Shown here: positions 22,907-32,392 of the stretch, one piece after another
Layout: the number at the start of each line of letters is the position of its first letter
Numbering within the stretch: position 1 is the stretch's first letter
Source: Bacteroides fragilis
Lineage (GTDB): Bacteria; Bacillota; Clostridia; Lachnospirales; Lachnospiraceae
Assembly (NCBI GenBank): GCA_023664485.1
Contig: JAMPFK010000023.1
Span: forward strand, 1-33,390
Direction of reading: 5' to 3'
DNA: 33,390 nucleotides
Translations under genes and position numbers: made by a program
The notes under the pieces: generated by a model
Databases searched by the model: none
Told to the model about the DNA's origin: nothing
Seen by the model: the letters and a program-made list of their open reading frames with translations, nothing else

Positions 22907-24133
22907 ATGAGAATTGTTCAGATAAATACCACATATGGCAATAGTGACAGTACTGGACGGACAACAAAGGAAATGCATCAGTGGTTGTTGAAGCATGGGC
23001 ATGATTCAAAGGTATTTATAACGCGAATAAATGACGGATTATCAACAACTGAAGAAGGGATTTATTTCTTTTCATCTGAAACAGATAAAAAGCTGCATGC
23101 TCTTTTTTCACGGATAACGGGATTACAGGGATATTATTCCAGAATATCGACATGGCGCCTGATCAGAAAGTTGAAAGTTTTCAACCCGGAAATTGTTATT
23201 TTGAGAATTTTACACAGCAATTGCATCAATCTTTCCATGTTGCTTCAATATCTTTCATCCGGTCAGATTGCCACAATTGTGATATTACATGATTGTTGGT
23301 ATTTTACAGGACACTGTTGTTATTATTCACAGATAACCTGTAACAGATGGAAAAGTATCTGTAATAAATGCCCTCAGATTCATGAATGGAATTCGAGCTG
23401 GTTTTTTGATATGTCAAAAAGATGCCTGCGGGATAAACAAAAATGGTTTTCAGATATAAGAAAATTAGGTGTGATAGGAGTTTCCGACTGGATTACAAAC
23501 GAGGCAAAACAATCGATTCTGAAAAGTGCGGTAATGATTCGGCGAATTTATAATTGGATAGATAAGGATATTTTCCGACCGCAGGAGACAGACGATTTAA
23601 GAGCTGAATTGGATATTCAGGAGAAAGATCAGGTACTGTTAGGAGTCGCTGTTGGCTGGAGTAATTGTAAGGGACTGCGGGAGATTTTGCTGACTGCAAA
23701 AGAATTACCTGCTGTAAAAGTCATTCTGGTTGGAGAAATTTCAGAGAGTATGCGGTATCCGGCGAACGTGCAATGTGTTGGAAGAATAAATACCCCCGGA
23801 ATTTTGGCAAAGTATTATTCGATGGCCGATGTCTTTCTGAATCCATCTGTCCAGGAAACATTTGGGAAGACAACGGCGGAGGCAATCTGCTGTGGGACGC
23901 CGGTTGTGGCATATGAGACGACCGCCTGTACGGAACTGATAGATGGCGGAAGAAATGGGCTGCTTGTGAAGGCTGGCGATAAAGAACGTTATGTAGATGC
24001 AGTAAAGAAATGCCTGCGGACAGGAAAAAAAGAATATATGGATCGCTGCCGGGAATTTGTGGACAGGAATTTTGATTTGGAGAAAAATATGAATCAATAT
24101 ATGAATGTATTTACAGAATTAAGTAAATTATGA
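22907..24133 (+). CDS. Glycosyltransferase family 4, WcaC-like
   Basis: Retaining GT-B glycosyltransferase of 408 residues. The N-terminus MRIVQINTTYGNSDSTGRTTKEM is the typical loop of this subgroup. The middle has ILHDCWYFTGHCCYYS with several Cys (TCNRWKSICNKCP), a pattern seen in WcaC/colanic-type members. The C-terminal half shows LGVAVGWSNCKGL, ADVFLNPSVQETFGKTTAEAICCGTPVVAY (nucleotide binding) and GLLV. AAAAGG lies 8-9 bases before the ATG. It starts 19 bases after the fucosyltransferase stop, so the two are co-translated. Confidence 0.88.
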   Translation: MRIVQINTTYGNSDSTGRTTKEMHQWLLKHGHDSKVFITRINDGLSTTEEGIYFFSSETDKKLHALFSRITGLQGYYSRISTWRLIRKLKVFNPEIVILRILHSNCINLSMLLQYLSSGQIATIVILHDCWYFTGHCCYYSQITCNRWKSICNKCPQIHEWNSSWFFDMSKRCLRDKQKWFSDIRKLGVIGVSDWITNEAKQSILKSAVMIRRIYNWIDKDIFRPQETDDLRAELDIQEKDQVLLGVAVGWSNCKGLREILLTAKELPAVKVILVGEISESMRYPANVQCVGRINTPGILAKYYSMADVFLNPSVQETFGKTTAEAICCGTPVVAYETTACTELIDGGRNGLLVKAGDKERYVDAVKKCLRTGKKEYMDRCREFVDRNFDLEKNMNQYMNVFTELSKL

Positions 24134-24191
24134 TGAAGAGTTAAAAAACGGCTTTTTAAATATAAAAGGAAATATATGTGAGGAAGACAGA

Positions 24192-25691
24192 GTGAATCAA
24201 CAGATAAAAAAGGGAGCCCTGATTTCATACCTGACAATTATTTTCAATATCCTGTCAGTCCTGCTGTATACACCGTTCCTGATCCGCTCGCTGGGAAGCA
24301 GTGAATATGCCATTTATACGTTGGTATATTCGTTTATCAGTTATTTTACGATTGATTTTGGGATTGGCAGTTCAGTTGCCAGATTTATTACGGATTTCCG
24401 TTATCGCGTGGATGCGGAATATACAGAAAAACAACTTCTGACAGTCGTATTCAAAGTATTCTTTTTGCTTGCGATCGTATTGGGACTGGTTTTTTCAGTT
24501 ATTTATCCGTTCCTGGGTAACTTTTTTTCAGGGCTTACGCCAGATGAGATTATACAGATGCGGAAAGCTTATTCGGTTGCGGCATTTTATACGGTTTTTG
24601 CGTTTGCAGCAACGCCTTTTGAAGGGATTTTTACAGCCAATGAATATTTTGTAGCATTTAAATTATACCACCTTCTGCAGAAAATATTGACGGTGATATT
24701 TACGCTTATTGTTCTGGTAATGAACTGGGGATTGTTAATGGTGATGTGGGCCGGAACAGCAGGAGGCATGATCATAATAGTGCTGGAGGGTCTGTATCTG
24801 CTGAGAAAGAAGGCAATAGAAATAGAATGGTCCTATTGGAACTTTTCACTGTTGAAAAAAATTATCAGTTTTTCAATCTGGATGGCGGTGGTTTCGTTTG
24901 CTCAGCGTTTTATCATTCCGATTACGCCGACAATCCTGGGAAGATTTTCTGACAGTTCGGAGATAGCTGTTTTTTCAGTTGCAAGTACGCTGGAAGGGTA
25001 CATATTTACGTTTGGAGCGGTGGTCAGCGGGTTGTTTCTGCCGGAAGTTTCGAGACTGATAAACGGAAATAATCGTGAGCGCCTGAATCGGCTTTTCGTA
25101 AAAATAGGGCGTATTCAGTTAATCATTATAGGAGCAATACTGACAGCAGCGGCAGATTTCGGAAAGGAATTTATCATCCTCTGGGCAGGGGAGGAATACA
25201 GAAAATCTTATTATATCTTACTGATCATTTCAATGTCCAATGTGGTATATGTGACGCAGCAGATTGCCTCAACCGTATTAATTGTCATGAATGAAGTGCG
25301 GTACAGAGCAATGGTATATATATGCGGGGCGGCAGTCAGCGTGCTGGGCTCCTGTATGCTTGCGCCCAGGTACGGCGCGGTGGGAGCGGCATGTGGAATT
25401 GCCGTATGCTTATGGGGGTTTAACGTGCTGGCAATGACGATTGTGTATCAGAAGGTTGCCAGGCTGGATATAAAAGGGTTTTTCAGAAAATGCCATATGG
25501 CCATGCTGCCATATTTTATCTCTTATGGGGCAGTATGGTTTTTTCTTAACCGATATCTTCCGGGAGGAAAATGGGAATATCTGGTGATAAAAGGATCATT
25601 CTGGGGAGCCGGTTTTATGATACTGTTGTTTGGGAAGATTTTGAATGCGGAGGAAAAAAATGCAGTTACGAAATTCCTTAAAAGAAAATAG
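24192..25691 (+). CDS. wzx: Wzx-type lipid-linked repeat-unit flippase
   Basis: Polytopic membrane protein of the polysaccharide transport family that flips the finished undecaprenyl-linked unit outward. The 499-residue protein has about 12-14 hydrophobic helices and begins with NQQIKKGALISYLTIIFNIL, followed by LLYTPFLIRSLGSSEYAIYTL, the family's usual N-terminal pattern. The start is GTG at 24192, with GAGGAAG upstream. Its 3' end overlaps the next glycosyltransferase by 32 bases, which suggests tight coupling. Together with the EpsG-like polymerase it shows a Wzx/Wzy-dependent pathway rather than an ABC or synthase route. Confidence 0.9.
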   Translation: MNQQIKKGALISYLTIIFNILSVLLYTPFLIRSLGSSEYAIYTLVYSFISYFTIDFGIGSSVARFITDFRYRVDAEYTEKQLLTVVFKVFFLLAIVLGLVFSVIYPFLGNFFSGLTPDEIIQMRKAYSVAAFYTVFAFAATPFEGIFTANEYFVAFKLYHLLQKILTVIFTLIVLVMNWGLLMVMWAGTAGGMIIIVLEGLYLLRKKAIEIEWSYWNFSLLKKIISFSIWMAVVSFAQRFIIPITPTILGRFSDSSEIAVFSVASTLEGYIFTFGAVVSGLFLPEVSRLINGNNRERLNRLFVKIGRIQLIIIGAILTAAADFGKEFIILWAGEEYRKSYYILLIISMSNVVYVTQQIASTVLIVMNEVRYRAMVYICGAAVSVLGSCMLAPRYGAVGAACGIAVCLWGFNVLAMTIVYQKVARLDIKGFFRKCHMAMLPYFISYGAVWFFLNRYLPGGKWEYLVIKGSFWGAGFMILLFGKILNAEEKNAVTKFLKRK

Positions 25692-26784
25692 AAAGAAAGT
25701 CATGGCAGTTGAATCCCACAGTGCACCTTACCGGGATGGTACGTTTGCTGAGGTCCGCCGGAATACGGATACGGAATGGCTGATACTGTCAGGACACAAA
25801 AATAATCATTCTGAATGGGAATATATAAGCCCTAATGAAGATATCAGATGTTATAGCAACAGAACTTTCCATTTTCGTATTTTTATATATAGATGCGGTT
25901 TTCTGAAAATTATTCTGAAATACAGGCCGGATGTGCTGATCACCGAATCAATTTTAGAAGGTATGATTGCAAAATGTATGATACATTCCAGGATTGTTCT
26001 GTATGCCGATACCATGAAACCCGGAAAGCATGGCGGATATTTATGGAACAGATTATTATTGACATGGCTCTATAAAAGGGCCGATGCAGTTTGGGTTCCG
26101 GGTGAGGCGGGGAAAAAGTATTTCAGGGGCTGCCTGAAGGGGAAACGTCCTGTGTACTGTGGGACATATACGGAAGATGCAGACAGGAAACTGCAGAAGA
26201 TACGGGAACTGCGGAAAACAAAATCCGAGTTGAGATGCATGCTGGGATTCGAAGAAAGCGATTATGTTTTTCTGTTTGTAGGGAAACTGATTCCGACAAG
26301 GCATGTTGAAGTGCTGTTGAAGTGTATGAAGATGCTTGACGATAAGAATAAAAGGATAAAGGCGCTGGTCATTGGGGACGGGCCGGATGAAGAAAAGGTT
26401 CGGGGGTATCTTCGGACAGGAAAAAATATAAGATGGCTTCCCAGGGTATCGCTGCAGGAACTGGAGAAAAATTATGCGCTTGCAGACGCATATGTGCATC
26501 CGGGAGAGGAGCCGTATTCTCTTGCATTATATGAGGCGGCAATTGCCGGAATTCCAATCTTGGCGGCAGAAAAAGTGGGAGCGGCAGCTGATTGTTTATA
26601 TGATGGTAAGAATGGGTATTTGTTGGAATTTTGTGATCCTTCTGATATGTGTGAGAAGATGATAAAAGCAGCAAACAGTGAAATATCTGGAAACGAATGC
26701 GAAAGGGTGCAGCGATTTATATTGGAAAAACGTGGAATTGTATGGTCGGGTGAGCAGCTGATGAAGGCATGCAGTTTAAATTAA
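25660..26784 (+). CDS. Glycosyltransferase family 4
   Basis: GT-B glycosyltransferase of 374 residues. The N-terminal half is reduced and divergent (KVMAVESHSAPYRDGTFAEV, then ILKYRPDVLITESILEGMI). The C-terminal half is standard: VFLFVGKLIPTRHVEVLL, ALVIGDGPDEEKVRGYL, and ADAYVHPGEEPYSLALYEAAIAGIPI, with the E-x7-E pattern around LYEAAIAG. The ATG at 25660, inside the end of wzx, has a perfect GGAGG 7 bases before it. The polymerase gene begins 12 bases downstream. It probably adds one of the last sugars of the unit. Confidence 0.87.
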   Translation: MQLRNSLKENRKKVMAVESHSAPYRDGTFAEVRRNTDTEWLILSGHKNNHSEWEYISPNEDIRCYSNRTFHFRIFIYRCGFLKIILKYRPDVLITESILEGMIAKCMIHSRIVLYADTMKPGKHGGYLWNRLLLTWLYKRADAVWVPGEAGKKYFRGCLKGKRPVYCGTYTEDADRKLQKIRELRKTKSELRCMLGFEESDYVFLFVGKLIPTRHVEVLLKCMKMLDDKNKRIKALVIGDGPDEEKVRGYLRTGKNIRWLPRVSLQELEKNYALADAYVHPGEEPYSLALYEAAIAGIPILAAEKVGAAADCLYDGKNGYLLEFCDPSDMCEKMIKAANSEISGNECERVQRFILEKRGIVWSGEQLMKACSLN

Positions 26785-26796
26785 AGGATGATTTAC

Positions 26797-27900
26797 ATGT
26801 ATATGATTTATGTATGGACAGCAGGACTGTTTTCCGGACTGTTCTCCTTTTATGCAAAAGGCAAAATGAAAAAAGTATGGAATATGATAACCTTTGTATT
26901 AATAGTGCTTTTTATGTCTTGCAATAACGCTTCTCCTGATGAAAGAAATATGTATAACAATTATTATGATGAATCAATAGGAGTCAGGGATTCGAGTCTG
27001 TTGTTTTATGTATTGGTAAGAGTCTGCAGGGAATGGGGAATTAGTTTCGGGTGGTTCAATTTTATTACGATTACGTTTGCATTTATTCTTATTATAAGCT
27101 GTATTTCCCGGTATGTAAAAGCCTGGGGATTTGTAATATCGCTATATTTCATTGCAGGAGCGATACTGGATGTGTCTTATTATCGTCAGTTTCTTGCGGC
27201 AGCGATTGTTATATATGGCTTTTGTTATATTCTTGGCAGTGCAAAACATCCATATAAATATATCGCATGTGTGCTGCTGGCATCAACACTTCATCTGGCA
27301 ATGATAAGTTATATGGTATTTGTATTGATTGTGCTGGAGAAAAAACAACGCAGAAAAGTCATTGCGGTAATCGGAATCCTTAGTGTTGTTATGATAGGAG
27401 GTACTTTACTGAATGATAGAGTAATGCCGGGGATAAGACTGGTGGCAAGATATATCAAATCAGATTTAAAACTGCAACAATATATTAGTGTGGCCTCAGG
27501 TCGGTTTGGATGGATGTATATGGCCGTTTTGTGCATGGGGTGTATTTTTGTGACAAAAGTAATGCAGAGTATGTTAAACCGCAGAGTAATGGACGGGGAG
27601 CGGGAACAAAGGCAATGCATGCGTTCTCTATACGATATCAATGTCATTTCAGTTGTATTTATACCGTTATGCGTTATGTATTTTTCGGTATTTTCCAGAT
27701 TGTACAGACCATTAATCTGGACGAATCTTCTGGCATTGGCAATGGTTGTGGAAAAGATACCTGCCAGGAAGCTGAACCTGAAGTGGTTATGTTGTGCAGC
27801 CGGATATGTTGCGTATGTCTTTGGCGTTTATCATATTATCATTGCGGATTGGGTACGGTTTGGAAAGGTTATTTTTAAAGGAACTTTTTTTTGGATATGA
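26797..27900 (+). CDS. wzy: EpsG-family oligosaccharide polymerase (Wzy)
   Basis: Polytopic membrane protein of 367 residues, with about ten helices, that polymerises flipped repeat units outside the membrane. EpsG-family marks are present: the early outside loop ASPDERNMYNNYYDES, the SYYRQFLAAAIVIYG helix (the conserved RQ pair), and STLHLAMI, with His followed by hydrophobic residues. I prefer the ATG at 26797. The one at 26788 touches its own AAAGG site. The gene is strongly AT-rich, as polymerase genes of serotype cassettes usually are. It closes the sugar-assembly part of the locus. Confidence 0.87.
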   Translation: MYMIYVWTAGLFSGLFSFYAKGKMKKVWNMITFVLIVLFMSCNNASPDERNMYNNYYDESIGVRDSSLLFYVLVRVCREWGISFGWFNFITITFAFILIISCISRYVKAWGFVISLYFIAGAILDVSYYRQFLAAAIVIYGFCYILGSAKHPYKYIACVLLASTLHLAMISYMVFVLIVLEKKQRRKVIAVIGILSVVMIGGTLLNDRVMPGIRLVARYIKSDLKLQQYISVASGRFGWMYMAVLCMGCIFVTKVMQSMLNRRVMDGEREQRQCMRSLYDINVISVVFIPLCVMYFSVFSRLYRPLIWTNLLALAMVVEKIPARKLNLKWLCCAAGYVAYVFGVYHIIIADWVRFGKVIFKGTFFWI

Positions 27901-27951
27901 TAATAAATTAATTGTTGAAAAATAATACAGATGAAAGAAGGGGATTAATTA

Positions 27952-28031
27952 ATGCACATGCATAGATGGAAGTATTGAAAAAGATATACAGGAAATTTAA
28001 GAGAATTAAACGAAATATAATAAAAGGTTAA
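27952..28031 (+). other. Gap before DHHW genes with two overlapping mini-ORFs
   Basis: An 8-codon frame (27952-27978, MHMHRWKY) has AAGGGG 8 bases upstream. A 21-codon frame (27966-28031) overlaps it, begins MEVLKKIYRKFKRIKR, and is very basic. The second has no ribosome site of its own. They may be a leader pair, a remnant of a deleted gene's tail, or chance. The gap is 144 bases long and very AT-rich. Confidence 0.3.
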
Positions 28032-28044
28032 GAGAGGAAATACT

Positions 28045-29310
28045 ATGGATAAAGTAAAACAGACTGTACATAAAATAGTTGCTGTTTTTACTTTGGGAAT
28101 GCTTTTTTTCATGTGCTGTCCTATTATTACTGGAGTGGTTCAAAAGATTTTTACGATTAGTAAGTCAGCAGAAACCAATCAGGGGACATATCCATTGGAA
28201 AATGACAGTGAGAGAGCAGAATATGACATAATAAGGAGTGTTCTCGATAAAATAGAAACAGTTGAACAGAGAATTGAGAAAAAAGTAACATCTTCTCTTC
28301 CTTTTAGAAGGTCGTTTATTTTGGCAAAGAAGGCATGTGATAAAACAATTGGATTGGATATGACAACATCGCTTTGTGCTGGCGAGAATGATTTGAGCAG
28401 CGCCAGTGATATTGTGCTTGAATATGAAGATGGTTATCTGGGATTTATAATGGATGATATTGATATTTCAGAAAAAATTGAATCTTTGATACAGTTTGGA
28501 AACCAAATGAAGAATGAGGAACGGAACTTTCTTTTTTTCATGGTACCTGGTAAATATGAGGGAAATGAGATATATCAGGATTATTCAGAAGAAAAAACAG
28601 AAGAAATCGTAAATGCATTTGAAACAAATGAAGTGGATATGATTTGTTTATCAGAAATGATAAACGAGGGCAGCGTCAATTCTTTGTTTTTTAAAACAGA
28701 TCATCACTGGTTGCCGTCTGCGGGCATCTGGGCAGACAGAGTGTTATGTGAAGCGTTGAACGAAAGATATGGTTATCATTTTGATACATCGATATTTGAC
28801 AGTGTTCATTATGAGACAAAGATAGTACAGGAAAGGTTTTTGGGTTCATTGGGAAAAAAGGTAACGGAGGTATATTGTCAAAAGGATGATTTTCCGGTTA
28901 TTTTACCCAGATATGACACAGAACTGCAGGTGTTTATGTCCAAAAAAGGGAAAAGCAGTTGTGGGACAATAGAAGATACTTTATTGAATTACTCCGCATT
29001 TGATGAAGAGAGCAGTTACAATGGGGATATTTATTCCTTTTACGGTTATGAAAATCAGGAGCTGATTACGATTCATAATAATAGAATTAATGATGGCAGT
29101 AATATTTTAATGATCAAGACGTCCTATGCTAATTGTATGTATCCATATCTGGCGGCGGTTGTGGAGGACTTATATGTTGTAGACCTGAGATTTTTCAGTA
29201 GAAGCTTACAATCCTATATTCAGGAAACCAATCCGGATACGGTCATTATCATTTATGGAGTGGGGGGATTCGAGAGCGGAGGGGGAAAGGAAACTTTTGA
29301 TTTCCGATAA
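28045..29310 (+). CDS. DHHW/AlgX-like SGNH-type protein, copy 1
   Basis: The 421-residue protein has an N-terminal signal anchor (about 9-33) and a DHHW-family extracytoplasmic domain related to AlgX/AlgJ acetyltransferases. These take an acyl group from an MBOAT partner and place it on a polymer. It has DHHW at 219-222 in FKTDHHWLPSAGIWA. Late on, TSYANC (Thr359-Ser360) aligns with the usual DSYAN nucleophile block, so the Asp before Ser is missing. VVDLRFF follows, as expected. It is clearly a tandem duplicate of the next gene: the first 30 residues of the anchor are almost the same in both. AGAGGAAA lies before the ATG. The MBOAT gene lies two genes downstream. Confidence 0.82.
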   Translation: MDKVKQTVHKIVAVFTLGMLFFMCCPIITGVVQKIFTISKSAETNQGTYPLENDSERAEYDIIRSVLDKIETVEQRIEKKVTSSLPFRRSFILAKKACDKTIGLDMTTSLCAGENDLSSASDIVLEYEDGYLGFIMDDIDISEKIESLIQFGNQMKNEERNFLFFMVPGKYEGNEIYQDYSEEKTEEIVNAFETNEVDMICLSEMINEGSVNSLFFKTDHHWLPSAGIWADRVLCEALNERYGYHFDTSIFDSVHYETKIVQERFLGSLGKKVTEVYCQKDDFPVILPRYDTELQVFMSKKGKSSCGTIEDTLLNYSAFDEESSYNGDIYSFYGYENQELITIHNNRINDGSNILMIKTSYANCMYPYLAAVVEDLYVVDLRFFSRSLQSYIQETNPDTVIIIYGVGGFESGGGKETFDFR

Positions 29311-29346
29311 ATAAAAAATTATTTGAAGAAGATGGAAGGAAATACC

Positions 29347-30621
29347 ATGAATAAAGTAAAAAAAGCTACACATAAAATAGTTGCCGTTTTTACTTTGGGA
29401 ATGCTTTTTTTCATGTGCTGTCCTATTATTACCGGAGTGGTTCAAAGGATTTTTACGATTAGTAAATCAACAGAAACGAATCAATGGACAGCATCGGAGT
29501 ACTATCCGCTGGAAAACAACAGTGAGAAAACAAGATATGGAATGATAAAGAATGTTCTCGATAAAATAGAAGCAGTTGAACAGAAAATTGAGAAAAAGGT
29601 AACATCTTTTCTCCCGTTCAGAGCGTCGTTTATTTTGGCAAAGAAAGCATGTGATAAAGCGATTGGATTAGATATGACAACGTCGCTTTGCTCCGGAGAA
29701 AATGATTTAACCAGTGTCGGTGACATTGTGCTTGAATACGAAAAGGATTATCTGTGCTTTGTAATGGATAACGCAGATATTTCAGAAAAGGTAGAATCTT
29801 TAATGTGTTTTGGCAGCCAGATGAAGAGCGAAGGGCGGGATTTTCTGTTTTTTATGCCGCCTGGTAAGTATAAGGGAAATGAAATATATCAGGATTATTC
29901 AGAAGAGAAAGAGAAAGAAGTCGTAATGGCATTTGAGGAAAAAGGTCTGGATATGGTTTACCTGCCAGATAGGATAAAAAAAGAGGATATGATATCTTTA
30001 TTTTTCAAAACGGATCACCATTGGCTGCCATCTACTGGTATTTGGGCAGATAAAATGTTGTGCGAAATTTTGAATGAAAAATATGATTATCAGTTTGATA
30101 CATCGATATTTAATATGGGTTATTATAAAACAGATATATTAGAGGAGGACTTTTTGGGTTCACAGGGGAAAAAAATAACGGAAGTATATTGTCAGAAAGA
30201 AGATTTTCCAATCATTGTTCCGGAATATGATACGGATTTGGAAGTATTTATATCAGGCAGAGGAAAGACCTGCTATGGAACGATTCAAGATACATTACTG
30301 CATTATTCTGTATTGAATGAAAAGGACAGTTCTATTAGAAATAATTATGCCTTTTATGGTTATGGAGATCAGGCGCTGATTACTGTCCACAATAATAAGA
30401 TTGATGACGGCAGTAATATTCTGATTATAAAGATGTCTTTTGCCGATTGCATGTATCCTTATCTGGCAGCGGTTGTTGAGGATTTACATATCATAGATTT
30501 AAGAATTTTTAATGGAAGCCTGCAATCCTATATCAGGGAAACAAATCCGGATACGGTAATAGTTATATATGGAATAATGGCTTTTGAAAATCAAAAAAGT
30601 GTACTTTTTGATTTCCGATAA
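29347..30621 (+). CDS. DHHW/AlgX-like SGNH-type protein, copy 2
   Basis: Paralogue of the previous gene, 424 residues, with the same anchor (IVAVFTLGMLFFMCCPIITG), DHHW at 223-226, and IIDLRIF. The nucleophile block here is MSFADC (Met363-Ser364), again with Ser but no Asp. GGAAGGAAA precedes the ATG at 29347; an in-frame start at 29323 is less likely. By family it should act outside the membrane with the MBOAT protein encoded 18 bases downstream. Two copies might acylate different positions, act as a dimer, or one might be redundant. Both copies are far more AT-rich than the MBOAT gene. Confidence 0.82.
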   Translation: MNKVKKATHKIVAVFTLGMLFFMCCPIITGVVQRIFTISKSTETNQWTASEYYPLENNSEKTRYGMIKNVLDKIEAVEQKIEKKVTSFLPFRASFILAKKACDKAIGLDMTTSLCSGENDLTSVGDIVLEYEKDYLCFVMDNADISEKVESLMCFGSQMKSEGRDFLFFMPPGKYKGNEIYQDYSEEKEKEVVMAFEEKGLDMVYLPDRIKKEDMISLFFKTDHHWLPSTGIWADKMLCEILNEKYDYQFDTSIFNMGYYKTDILEEDFLGSQGKKITEVYCQKEDFPIIVPEYDTDLEVFISGRGKTCYGTIQDTLLHYSVLNEKDSSIRNNYAFYGYGDQALITVHNNKIDDGSNILIIKMSFADCMYPYLAAVVEDLHIIDLRIFNGSLQSYIRETNPDTVIVIYGIMAFENQKSVLFDFR

Positions 30622-30639
30622 ACAGAGGAGAACAACCAT

Positions 30640-32100
30640 ATGGTTTTTTCAAGTGAAGTATTTCTGTTTTTATTTCTGCCAGCTACATTACTGCTCTACT
30701 ACAGTCCATTTTGCAGAAGTATAACATTAAAAAACATCTGGCTCCTTCTCGTTTCTTTTGTTTTCTACGCATGGGGCGAGCCGGTATATATCCTGCTGAT
30801 GCTTCTGTCCATCTGCATGAACTGGTATTTCGGCAGATGGGTGTCAGCCTTCCCCAGGACGAAAAAAGGGAAGAAAATCGTAGCGGCGGCCTGCATTTAT
30901 AACCTGGGGATGCTTTTTATCTTCAAATATCTTGCCTGGCTGCTCCGGAGCTTTCATTTGATATCGGAGGAAAGTATACTGGCATCCCTGGCACTGCCAA
31001 TCGGTATCTCGTTCTATACCTTTCAGGCATTATCTTATGTGGTCGATGTCTACCGGCGAAAGGAACAGGCACAGAAAAACCTTCTGTATGTCGGGTTATA
31101 CATTGCTTTCTTTCCTCAGTTAATCGCAGGGCCGATTGTCCGTTACAGTACCATAGCGGAGCAAATGAAGGAGAGAAGGCACAGTTTTGAGTTTTTTGCA
31201 GAAGGGGTATGGCGTTTTGTGATCGGTCTTTCCAAGAAAATCCTGCTGGCAAATCATTTGGCGGTGGTAGCGAAAATCGCTTTTGAAAGAGAGCCTGCTG
31301 GACTGTCCGTCGCATTTGCCTGGTGCGGTGCGCTCGCTTTCATGCTGCAGATATACTTTGATTTCTCAGGATACTCCGATATGGCGGTCGGGCTGGGAAA
31401 GATGTTTGGATTTGAATTCCCGGAGAATTTTAATTATCCATACATATCGTGTTCTATAACAGAATACTGGCGCAGGTGGCATATTTCTCTCGGAGAATGG
31501 TTTCGGGATTATCTGTATTATCCGCTGGCGCTGGGGCCGGCGGTTAGGCTGCGGAAGGCAGCAACACAGAAATTCGGCAGGAAAGCGGCCGCCAGAATCT
31601 CTTCCGCTTTTCTTTTAGCGGCGGTGTGGATGGCGACAGGCATCTGGCATGGCGCAAACTGGACGTTTTTAGTATGGGGAGTAATACAGTTTATTTTTAT
31701 CTATTGGGAGCAGTACCGGAAGCCAATTAAAAATGTTAAGGCCGGCAGGGTAATTGGTTTTATTACTACTTTTCTGGTCTTGCTTTTTACGAAAGTTATT
31801 TTCAATGCGGATTCCATGCCCCATGCCATACATTATTATGCTTCCATGTTCCATTTAGCTGGAAATGCCTGGACAGATGTTTATGGATTATACTGGATCG
31901 GTCAGTATAAGGTTTTTCTGATAACCGGAGTCCTTCTGGCATTTCCTGTTCTGGAGACAGTAGGAAAATTCCTGAAAAGGAAAAGTTTCATCAAAATCTG
32001 GGGAGTGGTGCAGACAGTAAGCATGTGTGTGCTGTTGTTTCTGGATATCTGTTATGCGGTCGGCGGCGGATATAATCCGTTTATCTATTTTAACTTTTAA
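30640..32100 (+). CDS. MBOAT family O-acyltransferase (AlgI/DltB/PatA-like)
   Basis: Membrane-bound O-acyltransferase of 486 residues that carries acyl groups across the membrane for transfer to the polymer by the DHHW proteins. Hydrophobic throughout, with the family core intact: SYVVDVYRR, FFPQLIAGPIVRY, LQIYFDFSGYSDMAVGLGKMFGFEFPENFNYPY (in parts), YWRRWHISL (His281), and GIWHGANWTFLVWG, where His337 is the expected catalytic His. The ATG has AGAGGAGA about 8 bases upstream. GC content is higher than in the two genes before it. The carrier-protein gene follows, so the acyl donor may be a carrier-bound acyl or aminoacyl group, as in D-alanylation. Confidence 0.92.
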   Translation: MVFSSEVFLFLFLPATLLLYYSPFCRSITLKNIWLLLVSFVFYAWGEPVYILLMLLSICMNWYFGRWVSAFPRTKKGKKIVAAACIYNLGMLFIFKYLAWLLRSFHLISEESILASLALPIGISFYTFQALSYVVDVYRRKEQAQKNLLYVGLYIAFFPQLIAGPIVRYSTIAEQMKERRHSFEFFAEGVWRFVIGLSKKILLANHLAVVAKIAFEREPAGLSVAFAWCGALAFMLQIYFDFSGYSDMAVGLGKMFGFEFPENFNYPYISCSITEYWRRWHISLGEWFRDYLYYPLALGPAVRLRKAATQKFGRKAAARISSAFLLAAVWMATGIWHGANWTFLVWGVIQFIFIYWEQYRKPIKNVKAGRVIGFITTFLVLLFTKVIFNADSMPHAIHYYASMFHLAGNAWTDVYGLYWIGQYKVFLITGVLLAFPVLETVGKFLKRKSFIKIWGVVQTVSMCVLLFLDICYAVGGGYNPFIYFNF

Positions 32101-32127
32101 TGATGGAAAGAAGAGGGAAGCAGAACG

Positions 32128-32355
32128 ATGGAAGAGAAGATTTTGAAGCTGTTAGCAGAAGAATATCCGGAGATCGATTTTACGGCATCCGATGCGCTGA
32201 TCGACGACGGAATCGTTGATTCTTTAACAATTACGGGAATGATCGCGGCGCTTTCGATGGAATTCGGCATCACGATCCCTTATGAAGAGATCGTTGAGGA
32301 AAATTTTAACTCGGTAGCCGGTCTGGCGGAAATGGTAAAGCGTCTTCAGGCATGA
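32128..32355 (+). CDS. Acyl carrier protein, DltC-like
   Basis: Small carrier protein of 75 residues. The phosphopantetheine site is Ser32 in DDGIVDSLTI, which has the D-S-L core of DltC/ACP proteins. The helix order fits (GMIAALSMEFGITIPYEEI, then NSVAGLAEMV). It would carry the activated acyl or D-alanyl group from a ligase to the MBOAT protein. GAGGGA precedes the ATG by about 10 bases. In intact dlt-like sets a ligase gene adjoins. Here only a short stump follows, so charging must come from elsewhere or the module has lost function. Confidence 0.9.
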   Translation: MEEKILKLLAEEYPEIDFTASDALIDDGIVDSLTITGMIAALSMEFGITIPYEEIVEENFNSVAGLAEMVKRLQA

Positions 32356-32392
32356 AGAAGATACGCGGGAAAATGAAGACAAGGGGTTTTTA

